Made by a program: the position numbers and the translations under genes. Positions 1 through 12,599 of a stretch of DNA of 64,000 bases are shown here, in pieces (position 1 is the first letter of the stretch; each line of letters begins with the position of its first letter). Origin of the DNA: Siphonodentalium dalli (taxonomy: Eukaryota > Mollusca > Scaphopoda > Gadilida > Siphonodentaliidae); NCBI GenBank assembly GCA_032622095.1, contig CP136063.1, positions 274,281,426 through 274,345,425 of the forward strand. Direction: 5' to 3'. The notes under the pieces were generated by a model that saw nothing but the letters and a program-made list of their open reading frames with translations, was not told where the DNA came from and did no database searches.

Positions 1-2791
1 GTGCCTTTTGGTACATGTCACACGTATATGGCCGATTAACTGTGATTTCTTGTCGGTATGACTGAAAGCTATTCAAACCACATCACACTCGTATGGTCGA
101 TTACAGGTGTGGAGACCTAGTTTTTTTTACTACAAAAGCTGGCGTTTTTTTACTTCAAAAGCGGAGACCTCACTTTACTACAAAAGCTGGCGATTTTATT
201 ACAAAAGTGGTGAGGTACTTCAAAAGCTGGCGTTTTTTACTTCAAAAGTGGAGAACTACTTCAAAAGTGGTCATTACTTCAAAAGCTGGCGTAACACATG
301 GTTAAGGAATTTAGTTAGTGGTACATGTAGGTCAGAAAAATTTATAGTAAACATTTGTATAACGTTATCCACTCTGAAGAGGCTCAAAATGGATACATGT
401 ATATACATGTACAAGAACTAAATATTAATTTAATTTACTTGCTCTTTTCAATTAACTTTCCACATCAAAATGAGAATAACTCACTTTTGATACATATTAT
501 ATTGGTGAATTCGATGTCTGAAACCGTTGTCTAAATTCACTCGAGAATGTAATATGAGGCACACATTCTCAATTTGTTATACTCAACTTTGATGTCCAGT
601 AAATAGTTTATTTGGAAATTTTATTTTGCTCGATCACACGCATGTGATATTGCTAGTCAGGTTTTAAAAGGGCAACTGATATTCGGTCACCTCTGTGTAT
701 GCCTTCCCATTTCTAAATCCTCTAGATTATAACCGACCACACTAACACTTAAAACTTGAAAATGTCAGAACCTGGCCGCATGCGTGTGGGATAGCATAAA
801 CACTGTATGCTTAATATTGTGATTAGTATAACATTTGCATGCATATTTATATAACATGTATATATTTGTCATTTGTATATATACTCTCCTAAATTGAGGT
901 TAACAATAAACTTATTGTGAAATTAAGAACTTGCAATGATTGAACTAAGTACCAGTAACAAATTAAGACTATTGTCGTTGTGTATGTCACAAGCATATGG
1001 GCGCATGCTTGGTATGAGATACACATGTAATATACATAACAATAATAATGCATGTTTGTATTCCGGTTGTCAGTTTATCACACGATTGTAATGGCGTGAT
1101 TGAAAGATTTTGGATCGGGGACGTGGCTAGAATATCTATCATTTAGAATGGCCTCAATCTTTGCAAGAGAAATTTCCAACTGACACCCCCGACAGTTGGA
1201 AAATGTCCAACTGATGTCTAAAGTCGGAAAATATTTTTTTCTTAAATTAATAAGCAGTTTTTGACTGGCCACAGGAGAGGGACCTAGATCATGTCACACA
1301 TACACAATGTATCTACTCTTTTCTACACACAAGGCACGTAGCCAAAGTAGAGATTCATGACAATAAATTTCCAACTGATAGCAATTTCATTAAAACAAAT
1401 TGATCAAAAGTAGGAAATAAACAAATGTTGTTCTAAAAAAAATTTCCCCTTAATAAATTGTTGGAAAATAAAACTACAAGAACAATTGCAACCTACTGTT
1501 CCGTCAGACATGCAATTTCCAACTATTGAAAAATTTGACTTGAGTTGGGGACACCCCCCCCCCCCATCGCCATGTCCCTGCTTGACCTATCACATGTCCT
1601 TCCGTTGTTACAGGAGTGTCAACTTTTCCACCAGTAATATACATGAGCGGTTGTATTTGTGATATGATAGAACACCATCTCCCAAGCCCCCCATCATGTC
1701 GACATTTGTATAAGATGTGTGTTGCCTAACACTGTGTCTTAAATATCAATGAAATCGCAAAATTTGTATTTAAAAACACATACTTAACCACAAAACTGGA
1801 AATTTTAATAATTTTTGTGATATTATTTGTCTTGGGATAAGTTCCATATATGCTTAAACTTAAAAGACACCACACACCACCAGTAGTTTTACAGGACAAA
1901 ACAATGTTATACAAATGTATGTAGCGAGCATATGGACAAACTTCTCAACACACTCTGTATCCTGGAACATGACAAACATAGCAAGAAATTACCAGGTACA
2001 CCTTCTTTTAAAAATGACACCACCGGGCATGTCATTCTAATAATAAAATAACCCACTGTGATATTATGATTGTTGGTGAATTTGGATTTAGTTAAAAATA
2101 TTATGTTCACATAGTTGGCACCAATATTGTATTAATCAGAAGGCAATTACATCATGGTGGAGTCTTCGGGTCTTCTTTGGTTAACAGTACACTTTCTGTT
2201 AGACATACACCTTCACGTGTAACGTATGGCGCTTTCCAAACATACATGTATATAAGATTGTTCTATGCCATGCTAAGATTTGTTGCACAGGAGAATGAAA
2301 TCTTCATCAGCTTCATGGAGTGGATTCCTTAGTGACTACAGATTCAAGAATCACTATACAGTGTACATATGGGTTCTCCCCCAAAGACATCCATTGCACT
2401 CTTGAAAAACTCAAATAGTTTGGAAAGAATCTTGAGTTTCCCAAAACTTCATTCTAGTATTATAAGATGCAAATTCTTGAAAATCGTTGGTCCTTGTTGT
2501 AGATATTGTCTTTCCATCATGCGAGCTCGCAGGGTCACACAAACCATATTGGCTTTACAGTTCCATTTAATCACTGCTTGTGAATGTGAATATTCTATTC
2601 TATTTTACACCTGTTCAAGGAAAATTTGCTAATTTATTCAGAAACCAGTACATGTGAGATCTCAGATCACAGAATTGAACTTCTGATAGATAGTGCATGT
2701 GATGAACAGGATGTACCGGTAGATCTGAAGCATCTCTGAAAAATCTGGAAAAATAGGAAAAAAAACACTGTAATAAGTATACCGGTACATG
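1..2791. other. Gene-free tract with small tandem repeat
   Basis: No coding region is recognised; every open frame is under about 105 codons, AT-rich and unlike any family I know. The tract holds the tandem repeat at 110-296 (separate entry) and a C homopolymer near 1553-1566. Short ACATGTA-type motifs are frequent, as elsewhere in the window. Confidence 0.6.
110..296. repeat. Short tandem repeat, about 18-20 bp unit
   Basis: The motif TACTTCAAAAGCTGGCG and the variant TACTACAAAAGCTGGCG recur about eight times with variable spacers (for example GGAGACCT or GTGGAGAAC). Both open frames through it simply read the repeat, so it is a minisatellite and not a gene. Confidence 0.8.
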
Positions 2792-2793
2792 TA

Positions 2794-2899
2794 CAGTAAT
2801 GCCCTAATTAATAACTCGATGAGAGCTTTCCGACTAAATCCTGAAAATTTACCCATAATTATGCTGTGGTTATGGAGTCAATTAATTATGGCATTACTG
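2794..2899. mobile_element. 106-bp MITE flanked by TA
   Basis: Ends are inverted: CAGTAATGCCCTAATTAAT at the left and the complement of CAGTAATGCCATAATTAAT at the right, with TA on both sides (2792-2793 and 2900-2901). The TA duplication and the CAGT start fit Tc1/mariner/pogo-type elements. A related sequence in the opposite orientation starts at 34711, which shows the family is dispersed. Confidence 0.75.
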
Positions 2900-3224
2900 T
2901 AGATGTAACATACAGTAAAGACCTGATAAATGAAATCACCTACAACTTTTGTAAGTTTGAACAGTAATTTTCTCTGTACATGAACATGTAATGACAGTAC
3001 ATGTGATGAAGTCGCTGATTTAAGAAACACTGAGAACGATTAGTGAGACTAATAAACAAAACATTATTCCTGATACCGGTATATATATATATTCATCCAT
3101 TTTTCAGAAATCTATAATTCTTTCAATCAAATGGCAATATTCTCAAACAAAAAGCAATGTTTTATTTCACTTTGTATACATTTATTTATTCATTCACTCA
3201 TTTCAGCTCTAATGCGATTATTCT

Positions 3225-3690
3225 ATTTAAAGATGCATAATCCGAATTAACGCTCGCAAATTACGATTTCTTTGGCTTTGGGGAAACAAATATTTGATTT
3301 GAGTCGAGGAACCCACCCATCAAAGCTCAGAGTGATCAGATATAAATGTTTGCAATCCATTATTTTTCACCACCGGTACTTTTTAGTGGCCTGGCAAAAA
3401 CGAGAAGAAGTTCGCGGATCAAATTTGCGTATGAAGATGGATAACTCTAAAGTCAAGTGGCTTTTGTGTATCTGATATTTGACAATCCGTTCTTTTAATT
3501 ACCACACCAAATCACTCAGAATTATTCATGTATACAACTACGTAACTTCTGTTAAAGAGATTTGCATGGAAATCCCCCTTCAAAATTGTTCACTTGACCT
3601 TCCCCTTAATAGATTCTGACTGAGGCATATTTTTTTTAAATGTTGTTCGAATCTAATGATATCGGGACTATCAAATCAGATTGAGTACCT
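3225..3690. repeat. Dispersed repeat, copy 1
   Basis: Blocks such as CATAATCCGAATTAACGCTC, TTATTTTTCACCA, GTGGCCTGGCAAA and the closing GTACCTTTAAA recur in the same order at 6826-7200, inside the third intron of the transposase gene. Part of the closing block also appears near 38240. I cannot assign the family. Confidence 0.6.
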
Positions 3691-3694
3691 TTAA

Positions 3695-4002
3695 ATACAA
3701 TGCAACTACATGTACACCGCGGCTCCAACGGCTAACTACAGTTGGGCCGTGGTGTATTTGCCATTCGGCTATGGTGTAAATGTAGTTGCTGCGGTGTACA
3801 TGTACATTGTACATTGTACATTCATTAAACTGAAAAAAAGACAATACAAACCAGAAATCTAACCATGGTGTACATGCCATCTGGCCCTGCTGAACATGTA
3901 GTTGCTTTTCGGCCACGGTGTACATGTGTACTTGTCGTTCGGCCGAGGTGTACTTGTCGATCGGCCGCGGTACTCAACTGCATAATTTACAAACTCTGAC
4001 AC
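3695..4002. repeat. Internal fragment of the 43.5-kb MITE family
   Basis: This stretch matches 43530-43790 closely, including CATTAAACTGAAAAA, ACCAGAAATCTAACCA and CTCAACTGCA..TTACAAACTCTGA. It is built from degenerate short units of the type CGGCCnnGGTGTACATG. The terminal inverted repeats seen in the 43468-43850 copy are absent here. The fragment abuts the outer inverted-repeat arm that begins at about 4003. Confidence 0.7.
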
Positions 4003-4713
4003 GCCTAACCACAATCAAACACCATACAATGACCCAATCAACCAACAAATTGGTGATAAAACCGGTATATGCAAACAAGATATAATTATATATATTTTTA
4101 CGATAATAAGTTTAATTATCCACCAAACAGGAAATATATCATAGATATAAAATATATAGTTTGATGTCAACAAAATGGGAATGACAATTACAATGTATGT
4201 GTCCCCAGGGAGCAGTTTTAAAACAAATATCTCCACGATAATAAATTCTCCTATCAGAGTCGGGGTACAATGTTTACTTTAGTGATAGTCGCATTCATTT
4301 CCCTGGCTGCTGTAGCTTCCTACCGTGCATGTCTTATAAGTAACAGCCGGCTACAGCTTTTTTGCTCAAATACCGGTACGGTACACCCAACAATACCGGT
4401 ACTCCATATCAACACAAACACGTGCTTCCAGTCAGCAAAGAGGAGCGATAACCTGTACTCTTCTGGTATTGAGTCCGGTCGTAATTTGACTAGAACTGTT
4501 TGAAGAGTGACGATGTGGCTTTGCGAAAAATATATAAATATATCAAAGATATAATTTATCTCGCGAGGTGAATCAGATAAAATGGAACCACGTGTATATA
4601 GTTTGGTTAATATCAGTGTGGTTGGTCGGTTTATAGATTTTTTTTTTTATTTAAAACAAATAAAATGAACTTGGGTCGGGTTACGGGAAACACGCATTCA
4701 TTTTGTTTTGGCC
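4003..4713. repeat. Outer inverted-repeat arm, left
   Basis: The sequence reappears in reverse complement at 14333-14424 plus 16209-16825. Matching landmarks include TTGGTGATAAAACCGGTAT, GTTTACTTTAGTGATAG, GAAGAGTGACGATGTGGC, CTCGCGAGGTGAATCAGA and CATTCATTTTGTTTTGGCC. The similarity stops at GCCTAA on the outside (4003 left, 16825 right), so this looks like the tip of a long-arm element. I saw no clear target-site duplication at this outer edge. Confidence 0.8.
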
Positions 4714-5076
4714 TTATTATTAAAGGTGGACTATATTAAAGGATGACATCGTGTTTATTTGATTTGTACATCATATCTGAATAATTTAAATTGGTGAATT
4801 AATGGGGGAATTGACTTTTTTGTGAGTGAGAAATTGATTTATCTAGCTGCTGTAGTTCTTGCATTTTCCAGTCAAATTTAGCTGTGGGAAGTGTGGATTT
4901 ATTAAAAAAAGTAAACACATAACCTTTGATTTTTCTTGCACTTTTGTGATCAACTAGTGTCAATCTAGCTGGGTAAACATCAATGGAATAGCATGTAGGC
5001 TTAAATTCAGAGAATTCGGTCGAAACGTTAACACTATCGCTATGGAAAACCATTTAGTTCAGTGATTCCTCTAAAC

Positions 5077-5161
5077 CATAGAAATCGGATATATAAAGAC
5101 TAGAATGGCAGTCACGTGACTACGAGTGTGATTTCGTCGGCCATTGCTGATCAGGGCAAAA
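5077..5161. repeat. Inner inverted repeat of the P-like element, left
   Basis: Positions 5077-5113 (37 nt) are a perfect reverse complement of 13240-13276. A second block, 5140-5161, matches 13180-13201 with one mismatch. The two blocks frame the transposase gene and probably represent the transposon's own inverted repeats, or subterminal repeats. A terminal repeat plus a further internal repeat is also the layout of Drosophila P elements. Confidence 0.8.
5090..5097 (+). promoter_or_regulatory. TATA box of transposase promoter
   Basis: TATATAAA lies about 130 bp upstream of the first THAP codon and inside the perfect 37-bp inverted repeat. The same box occurs in mirror orientation at 13256-13263 in the right arm. 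Promoter function is inferred from position and sequence only. Confidence 0.55.
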
Positions 5162-5226
5162 CATCGTCTGCAAGATCTGATATTATTAGATTTCTCAGTA
5201 GATTGTTTTCCGAATATTCACAAATT

Positions 5227-8200
5227 ATGCCAGATACTTGTTCAGCAATTGACTGCACTATGCGCCGAGGGTCTTCGAAGGCTAAAGAAGAAGAAATAAG
5301 TTTTCATAGGTTATTTTAGCAATTTGAAGTCGTCAAAAATGATTGTTTTGAAACGGCACTGTCTCATTATTTCGATGCATTTCATTTTTAACCTACTTAG
5401 TGTCTGACAGTCACAATCATTGTGACAATGACATTAAGATTTAAGACAATTAATAATAATTAATAATAATATTTGAACTCATTTTGGAAATAAAATACAG
5501 AACACAACACAAGTCCAAAGTCATTTCCAAAAGAGAAGACCCAACTTAAAAGTCTAACTCTAAATTTAAACTGCATATACTAGTACTAACATATAGGCCT
5601 AATTAATTTAGACTATAGTACTAGTAGTATAACTGTATATTAATTTGGTGACAGTAGAGGTAGGAGAGGAGATAAGTTATTGATTTTTTATGCAGTTAAA
5701 ACATGATTTTTTTAAAATATTTATATATTTATATCTGACGAATTAAAAACTTCACAGTTCAAGTTGATAAAATCAATTGATTTATTTTTTAGATTTTATC
5801 AGAAAGGAAGCTTAATGAGTGACTGGGCAAGAGAATTGCAGCGTGCCAATTATGAGCAAAAACACAGGAGTTGGGAACCAAAGAAATATGATGTTATCTG
5901 CTCAAAGCATTTCTTGGAGGAAGATTTCTATGTCGTGAATGGGAAGCGGTTCATAAAATCTGGCGCTGTCCCAAGATTTGGTCATTCAAAGGTTTGTAAT
6001 AATAATATATTTTGAGTTTATGTATTAATTAATACACCGTATTAATTATTATACATTTAAAAATATAACATGTGCTAGTTTTGAAATGTGTATTGTGTTC
6101 ATGTTAAAACTTATAATTATATCTTAATTGTGTTTTGTAATATGAGTTTATCATATGGTAACCCAGCATTCTATTGTGTTCAGTCAGTGCTTATTGGAAG
6201 GTAAATTAGAAGAGCTTGTATATTATCTACAGTTTGACAGATCACTACTGTCCTCGAGCAATATACCATTCAATGGTGCTTTTTTTTAAACAAGTGTTGG
6301 GGTAAAAATTCGCTCGAGACCCCGCTGTAGATAATTTCACAGGTTTTGTTCAAGATAAAGACATTTTCTGATGGTAATCTCCATGCTAAAACATTTTTTA
6401 TTTCCAAACTTTTAATGATGAAATTTAAAAAGTGGTTCCATATATTAATTGATATATGATATAGTAATTTGTTATATCTTAAAATAACAAAATTAGTCTG
6501 AAATCTGATTGTAAAATGTCTTGACATACATGTACTGTATGTGTAGATAGAATTTATCATGAAAACAATCATTATCTGTATCATTTGTTTTGGTTTTTCA
6601 GGCAAAAGTTGAAAGGAAAACATTGAATTCAGTAGCAGCAGCTGCCACAATTTCAATCAATCCTGAGGGCTCTAATGAAGGACAGACAGGAGCTCAACCA
6701 AATCTGGTAATGTATCATAAATCTCTGTTAGCATACCAGTTGTAAGACTTCTAAAAGTTCCTATTCTTATCATGTGGTAGTACAAAAAAAAACTCCAATC
6801 ATTGTTTCATAAACAATTTAACATTTAAGATACATAATCCAAATTAACGCTCCTAAATTACTATTCAAAGCTCAGAGTTACATTTATCATGCAGATATCC
6901 ATTTTGAAATCAGTTATTTTTCACCAACTGGCACCTGGAATATTTGGTGGCCTAGCAAATATTTGACGAGCTGACGCCATACTCTTGATCACAAATTGCA
7001 TTGAACAAAATGTTGATGTATAACAATTATAACAATTATAACATGTTTGGAAAAAAATTATTCTAAAGTTGACAGTGGTTATAGCATTATTTTTTGGTAA
7101 TTAATTGATTCTGATAACTAAAACATCTTTTGAAGAAATGTTGTTATCATTGTTGGAATCTGATGATATGGAGACCATCGAATAGGATTGTGTACCTTTA
7201 AAGATTTAACTATGCAGGAATGTGTGTATTACTATAATTTCAGTTAGAAAGTTCAATAGCCAATACAATGAAAATCTTTAATATAAATTGTACTCATAAT
7301 GAACTTCATTCAGACTGCAATATCTCATATATTATTGTCGCCATTGTTTTCCCCTCACATTTTTTTCAGAATGACCATGCATATCATGTCTCAGAAAGTC
7401 CCAAAAAAATAAAACGAAAAATGGACGCAGTTGAAGAGAAATTAGATGAATTAAAATGTGAACTAAAAAAATCAAAACAAAGGGAGAATCGATCAAAGAA
7501 TACTATAAAGAGTCTTCTAGAAAAATTGGAGAATGAAAAAATGCTGTCTGTGGAGGCTCAATCTTCCTTACAACATTACCAGAACTTGCCTTTGAATCTT
7601 TTTAATAAGCCACACAGTGGTTATACTGAAGAACAGAACAGATTTGCTACGACACTGCACTTCTATGGACCAAAAGCATATGAATATGCTAGGAAATTTA
7701 TCCCACTTCCAGCACCACGCACGATAAGACAGTGGTTATCTGTCGTGAACAATCAGCCAGGATTCTCCGAACAAGTGATGGAATTCTTGAAAAAAGAGCG
7801 AGAAAGAGATCAATTTTCCTACCAATTTTGCTCAATTATGATAGATGGCATGAGCATTAGGAAGCAAATTGAATGGGACCAATCAGCGAGGTCACTGGTT
7901 GGACATGTTGATTTTGGGAATGGATCGGGAGATTTGAATGCTGACACACAGCCTGAAGCCAAGGAAGCTCTAGTAATAATGGCAGTAGGCATTTGTGGGT
8001 ACTGGAAGGTACCAATAGGATACTTTTTAACAGCTGGTGTAAATGCTGAGACCCAGGGAAATCTGATCACTCATGGGATTCACAAACTGGAATCTATAGG
8101 TATTAAAGTTTTGGCCATGGTAATGGATGGTCTCTCAGCAAATCAGGCAATGGTCAAGAATTTTGGATGTTCACTGAAACCAACAGCACTAAAATGTAGT

Positions 8201-9701
8201 TTCCCAAATCCACATGATAACAGCAGACAAATATTTGTTTTCTTTGATGCTTGCCATATGATGAAACTCATAAGAAACACCATGCAGACATATAAAGTCA
8301 TTAAATTCAATTTGAGTGGCAAACAGTATGAGGTGAAATGGGATATTATTGAGAAACTGAATGAAGTCCAGCAAAGGGAAGGCCTCAGTGCTGCTAACAA
8401 GCTGTCTCAGAACCACATTAATTTTCAAAAGCAGAAAATGAAAGTTTGTCTAGCAGTGCAGACCATCAGCTCTTCTGTTGCTAAAGCACTTCAATTCATG
8501 AGAGTCTCCGGCTACCCAGGTTTCGATAACACAGAGGGCACAGAGATATGGGTATCTTATATTGATAGACTCTTTGACATCTTCAATAGCCGCTCGCCGA
8601 AAGCATCAGGATATAAGAGACCGCTATCATTGAAGAGCATTGCACCAGTTTTGCCATTCCTCTCAAAGGTGAAGCAAGTATTGTTACAATGCACCCACAC
8701 TGGAACCCAGGGCAATAACATAAAAATATGTGAATCTAAAAGATGCATGGGTGTCCTTGGTTTTGCACTGAACATTGACAGCTTGATCAACTTGTTGAAC
8801 ACATATCTCAGTCCAACGAAATGCCCTGGCAAACTTCTTTATGTCTGCACCTACAAGCTTTCTCAGGACCACTTAGAGCTCTTTTTCAGTGCAGTTAGGC
8901 GAGCAGGTGGATGGAACAACAATCCCTCAGCCAGACAATTTAAGAATGCTTACAAAGCACTTCTTTCTCGGGCAGGAGTAACAGGGGGCATCAATGCTAA
9001 TGTCAGAGCAATGGACCACACAAGTATACTCTCACTGACAGTATCAAATCCTGCAATTAACAGTGATGAAACTGAACCTATGCAAGATATCATTGAGGAT
9101 GATGTCCTGGACCACACTTACTATTCAAATGTAGCCAGGCTCTCAAATTTTGTTGAAAATGTGTCTGTTTACATTGCTGGATGGGTTGTTCGAAAGCTTC
9201 TGATGGTAGTCAAGTGTGATGAATGCAGACAAGGTTGCAAGATCAATGGATCGTTTTCACTCTCATCAGCTCCTACGACTGAGGGATAACGATGGCCTCC
9301 TTGTTCCATCAAAGGGTGTAATCAAAATTGTCAAAGCTGCAGAATTAGAGTTGAGGTCATCCATAGACATCATACATCCAACAAAGTATCAATCAGAAAT
9401 AAAAAAGTTGGAAATATTAGTCTTGAGAAAGTTGCAGCCACAATTATTCCATCTTTTCGAAGACAACAAGCAACATTTCCAAACAGATGCAATGGATATC
9501 ACAGAGAGCCATCTTGTAATTCTTGTGAAGAAAATTACTTTGATATACTGTAATCTAAGGAGGCATCACATGTGTAAACTAAGAACAATGAAGATTGTTG
9601 GCCAGAAAATCAGAAACTCATTGACAAAGGCCGTCTTATTCCAAAAATCAATAAAAATAGTATCAGTGGATCACTGGACGCGTGTAACCAGAGACAAGTG
9701 A
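5227..9701 (+). CDS. P-element/THAP9-like transposase, four exons, one frameshift
   Basis: This is a DNA transposase with an N-terminal THAP zinc finger that would bind the element's ends. The start is the ATG at 5227, giving the typical MPxxCxAxxC opening. Proposed exons are 5227-5309, 5793-5991, 6602-6706 and 7370 onward; all three introns have GT..AG borders and the reading frame is kept. The THAP residues are C5, C10, W39, C64 and H67, with the AVPRF motif at 86-90. A lysine/glutamate-rich coiled coil follows (about 146-190). Next comes the RNase H-like core, with the acidic motifs IDGMS and VMDGLSAN, DACHMMKLIRN, and a late glutamate in HLELFFSAVRRAGGWNNNPS, all typical of P-like transposases. 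The frame ends in TGA at 9287-9289, but the conserved continuation (GLLVPSKGVIKI, then RRHH and LFQKS) runs on in the next frame to 9701. A single-base frameshift near 9240-9260 is therefore likely. The last few codons lie in satellite sequence. Confidence 0.9.
6826..7200. repeat. Dispersed repeat, copy 2, inside intron 3
   Basis: This is homologous to 3225-3690 (CATAATCCAAATTAACGCTC, AAAGCTCAGAGT, TTATTTTTCACCAAC, GTGGCCTAGCAAA, TGTACCTTTAAAG). It lies between exon 3 and exon 4 of the transposase, so it probably entered the intron as an insertion. The 673-codon open frame that starts at 7268 begins with intron sequence; the true exon begins at 7370. Confidence 0.65.
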
Positions 9702-10705
9702 AAATATTCCTAAGTAGGTTGTAAACAACACCTGGACTCGTGTAACCAGAGGCGGGTGGTTAAATCGCTCAGTAGGTTGTAAACAACACCCGGACTCGTG
9801 TAACCAGAGACGGGTGGTCAAATCGCTCAGTAAGTTTGAAACAATACCCGGACTCGTGTAACCAGGGACGGGTAAAAAAAATATTCTTCAGTAGGTTGTA
9901 AACAACACCCGGACTCGTGTAACCAGAGACGGGTGGTCAAATCACTCAGTAAGTTTGAAACAATACCCGGACTCGTGTAACCAGGGACGGGTAAAAAAAT
10001 ATTCTTCAGTAGGTTGTAAACAACACCCGGACTCGTGTAACCAGAGACGGGTGGTAAAATCACTCAGTAGGATGTAAGCAACACCCGGACTCGTGTAACC
10101 AGAGACGGGCGAAAAAAAAAATTCAGTAGGCTGTAAGCAACACCTGGACTCGTGTAAAAGTAGGTTGTAAACAACACCTGGACTCGTGTAACCAGAGGCG
10201 GGTGGTAAAATCGCTCAGTAGGTTGTAAACAACACCCAGACTCGTGTAACCAGAGATGGGTGGTAAAATCGCTCAGTAGGTTCTAAACAACACCCAGACT
10301 CGTGTAACCAGAGATGGGTGGTAAAATCGCTCAGTAGGTTCTAAACAACACCCAGACTCGTGTAGGCTGTAAGCAACACCTGGACTCGTGTAACCAGAGA
10401 CAGGTGGAAAATATACCTCAGTAGGTTGTAAACAACACCTGGACTCGTGTAACCAGAGATGGGTGGAAAAATCACTTAGCAGGATGTAAGCAACACCCAG
10501 ACTCGTGTAACCAGGGATGGGTGAAAAATATACCTCAGTAGGTTGTAAACAACACCCGGACTCGTGTAACCGGAGACGGGTGGTAAAATTGCTCAGTAGG
10601 ATGTAACCAACACCCGGACTCGTGTAACCAGAGACGGGTGGAAAAATCGCTCAGTAGGTCGTAGGCAACACCCGGACTCGTGTAACCAGAGACGGGTGGA
10701 AAGAT
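9668..10705. repeat. Satellite of about 58-bp units, about 18 copies
   Basis: The monomer core is GGACTCGTGTAACCAGAGAC, followed by GGGTGG, an A/T-rich spacer and AGTAGGTTGTAAACAACACC. Two monomers are truncated and fused (near 10157 and 10364). Each core is bracketed by a 6-bp inverted repeat whose two arms change together between monomers (see findings). The array begins inside the last codons of the transposase gene. Long open frames on the minus strand here are repeat translations. Confidence 0.95.
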
Positions 10706-12336
10706 CCAGGCCTTCTATGTACCCATCAAACCTTAGGCGTCCTCCACTGCAATGCCTGGTGGTCATGATAACATAGCAGTATGACGCGCGATATTTCCAT
10801 TGAATCGCATGTTTGTTAACCAAGCTCTGTGAATGGAACACAACTTGGGGGTCCCACCAGGGGAGAGCTGTGATGTTATAATATCCATTCAATTGACTGA
10901 ACAGAGTACATGTACATCTGTACATTTGTTAGCCATTTGTTTACAATGAAGCCAAAAAAGATATTCTTATCCATGTAATCATGTGATTGTACTGTAACAG
11001 GAACCAAGTCTCATAATGGTCTTCAAACCTCAAATTAAAGTTCAACCTAGTTATTACAATAGCTTCATAAGCACATGAAATACTTTTATAGTACAGACTT
11101 TATATTTTATATGCCAGAAAAATTCAATGATGTGATAGAAAATATCACTCCAAACAGAAAAATAAGTACCAATTTCACATAAAGAGAACTCCCTTAAAAT
11201 CTCCCTGACATGGTCAAAATACAAATGTATGCCTTCTCACATTTGCAGTTTAATTTCCAGGATGTAGAAGACCTCAATTTATAAATGTTGTTTACTTAAG
11301 TCATTCATAAAATTATATAGCCTGTAAAAATGGACTGTACCGTGTTGTATTTCATGCTTTATGACACTACATGTAGAATATTTGGAGGCTCCATACCAGC
11401 AGCTGCACATGACTTTAAGCTTTCCTTGTGTACAATTATGAATGGAGTATTTATTAACTGATTGACACAGCAATGAACAGAAACCACCTTCTAAAGTATG
11501 ATAAATTATAACTCATGATGTACATTTTCAGAAGAATAGAAATAAAATAAGTTAAATTGTTCACCATTTACACAGTATTACATACCGGTATATATTATCT
11601 GATATCTCCTTCCCCCAGTTAGATATATATTATACAAAGCTTTTAACAAGCTGTGCATCTTAACTTTTATTGCATGTGTCTCCTAAAATATATACAATGT
11701 ACTGTATTCATATAATGAAACAGATATTAAATGTTATGTTTCACAGGTGATGTTTATATATATTGAATTATACATGTAGTTTACTATACTGTTATGATTC
11801 CTGTTCATTGTCTGGTCACTTCCTAACATTTATTTCAGCCTTCATGAAAAATAGGCATAAACGGTGGCACCTGTCGCCATTCTTGGAAAAGTTTGTTTAA
11901 AGGCACGGTTGGCCTTCGAGATGGGTATTCTGTTAAAATAGTTACACTCGGTAAAACTGTCGTAGACAGAAAGAATATTCAAACATTCATGCATGTATGT
12001 TATTCTATACCAATCATAAATATCGTGTAAGTATTATGTTATTGTCAAGTTTGTATGCTTCGCTAAACAAAAGCCAGATATGTAACTTTTTTGGCTTTTG
12101 TTTACATAACAAAGCAAACGAACTTGATAATAACATATATTATTTGGGCAATATTTATGATTGGTATAAGAACAAAATCTGTCTACATTTTAATATTCTT
12201 TCTGTTTGTGCGGCTTTAACGGAAGTAACTATCTCTGGAGGTGATGATATGGGCCCCAGCTAGCACATGCAAGGAATCAAATGACTGCAACCAATAGATT
12301 AAGACATCTCGTGTAGAAATAATTATTAGCCAGATT
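10706..12336. other. Gene-free tract
   Basis: No coding region, RNA gene or structured repeat is recognised in this AT-rich stretch, apart from scattered ACATGTA and ACCGGTATAT motifs. Confidence 0.5.
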
Positions 12337-12345
12337 GTGTAATCC

Positions 12346-12584
12346 TAGATCATGCCATGAATCTCGACTACTCTGTCTGCCCACAGTCCCTAGGAATCAC
12401 TGTTAGTTGAATAAAATATTATTTAATAATATTAAATCAATATATTATATTTAGTTATTTGTTGTTTTAAATAGTAGAGGTAATATATTCATTGATTTAT
12501 TGTACTTTAATCAAATTTAATATTACATGGACAGTGATTCATAGGACTGTGGTCTGCCATAGTAGAGATTCATGGCATGATCTA
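12346..12584. mobile_element. 239-bp MITE with 9-bp target duplication
   Basis: The termini form an inverted repeat of about 55 bp that starts TAGATCATGCCATGAATCTC and includes an ACAGTCC..AATCACTGT block. The flanks carry a perfect 9-bp direct duplication, GTGTAATCC, at 12337-12345 and 12585-12593. Long terminal repeats with a 9-bp duplication fit Mutator-like elements best; P- or hAT-derived elements normally give 8 bp. It has no coding capacity. Confidence 0.85.
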
Positions 12585-12599
12585 GTGTAATCCCACTAA

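Noticed and set aside
7268-7369. Upstream start of the 673-codon transposase frame
   Set aside because: The segment ends in a pyrimidine tract plus CAG, a clean splice acceptor, and the THAP exons upstream join in frame at 7370.
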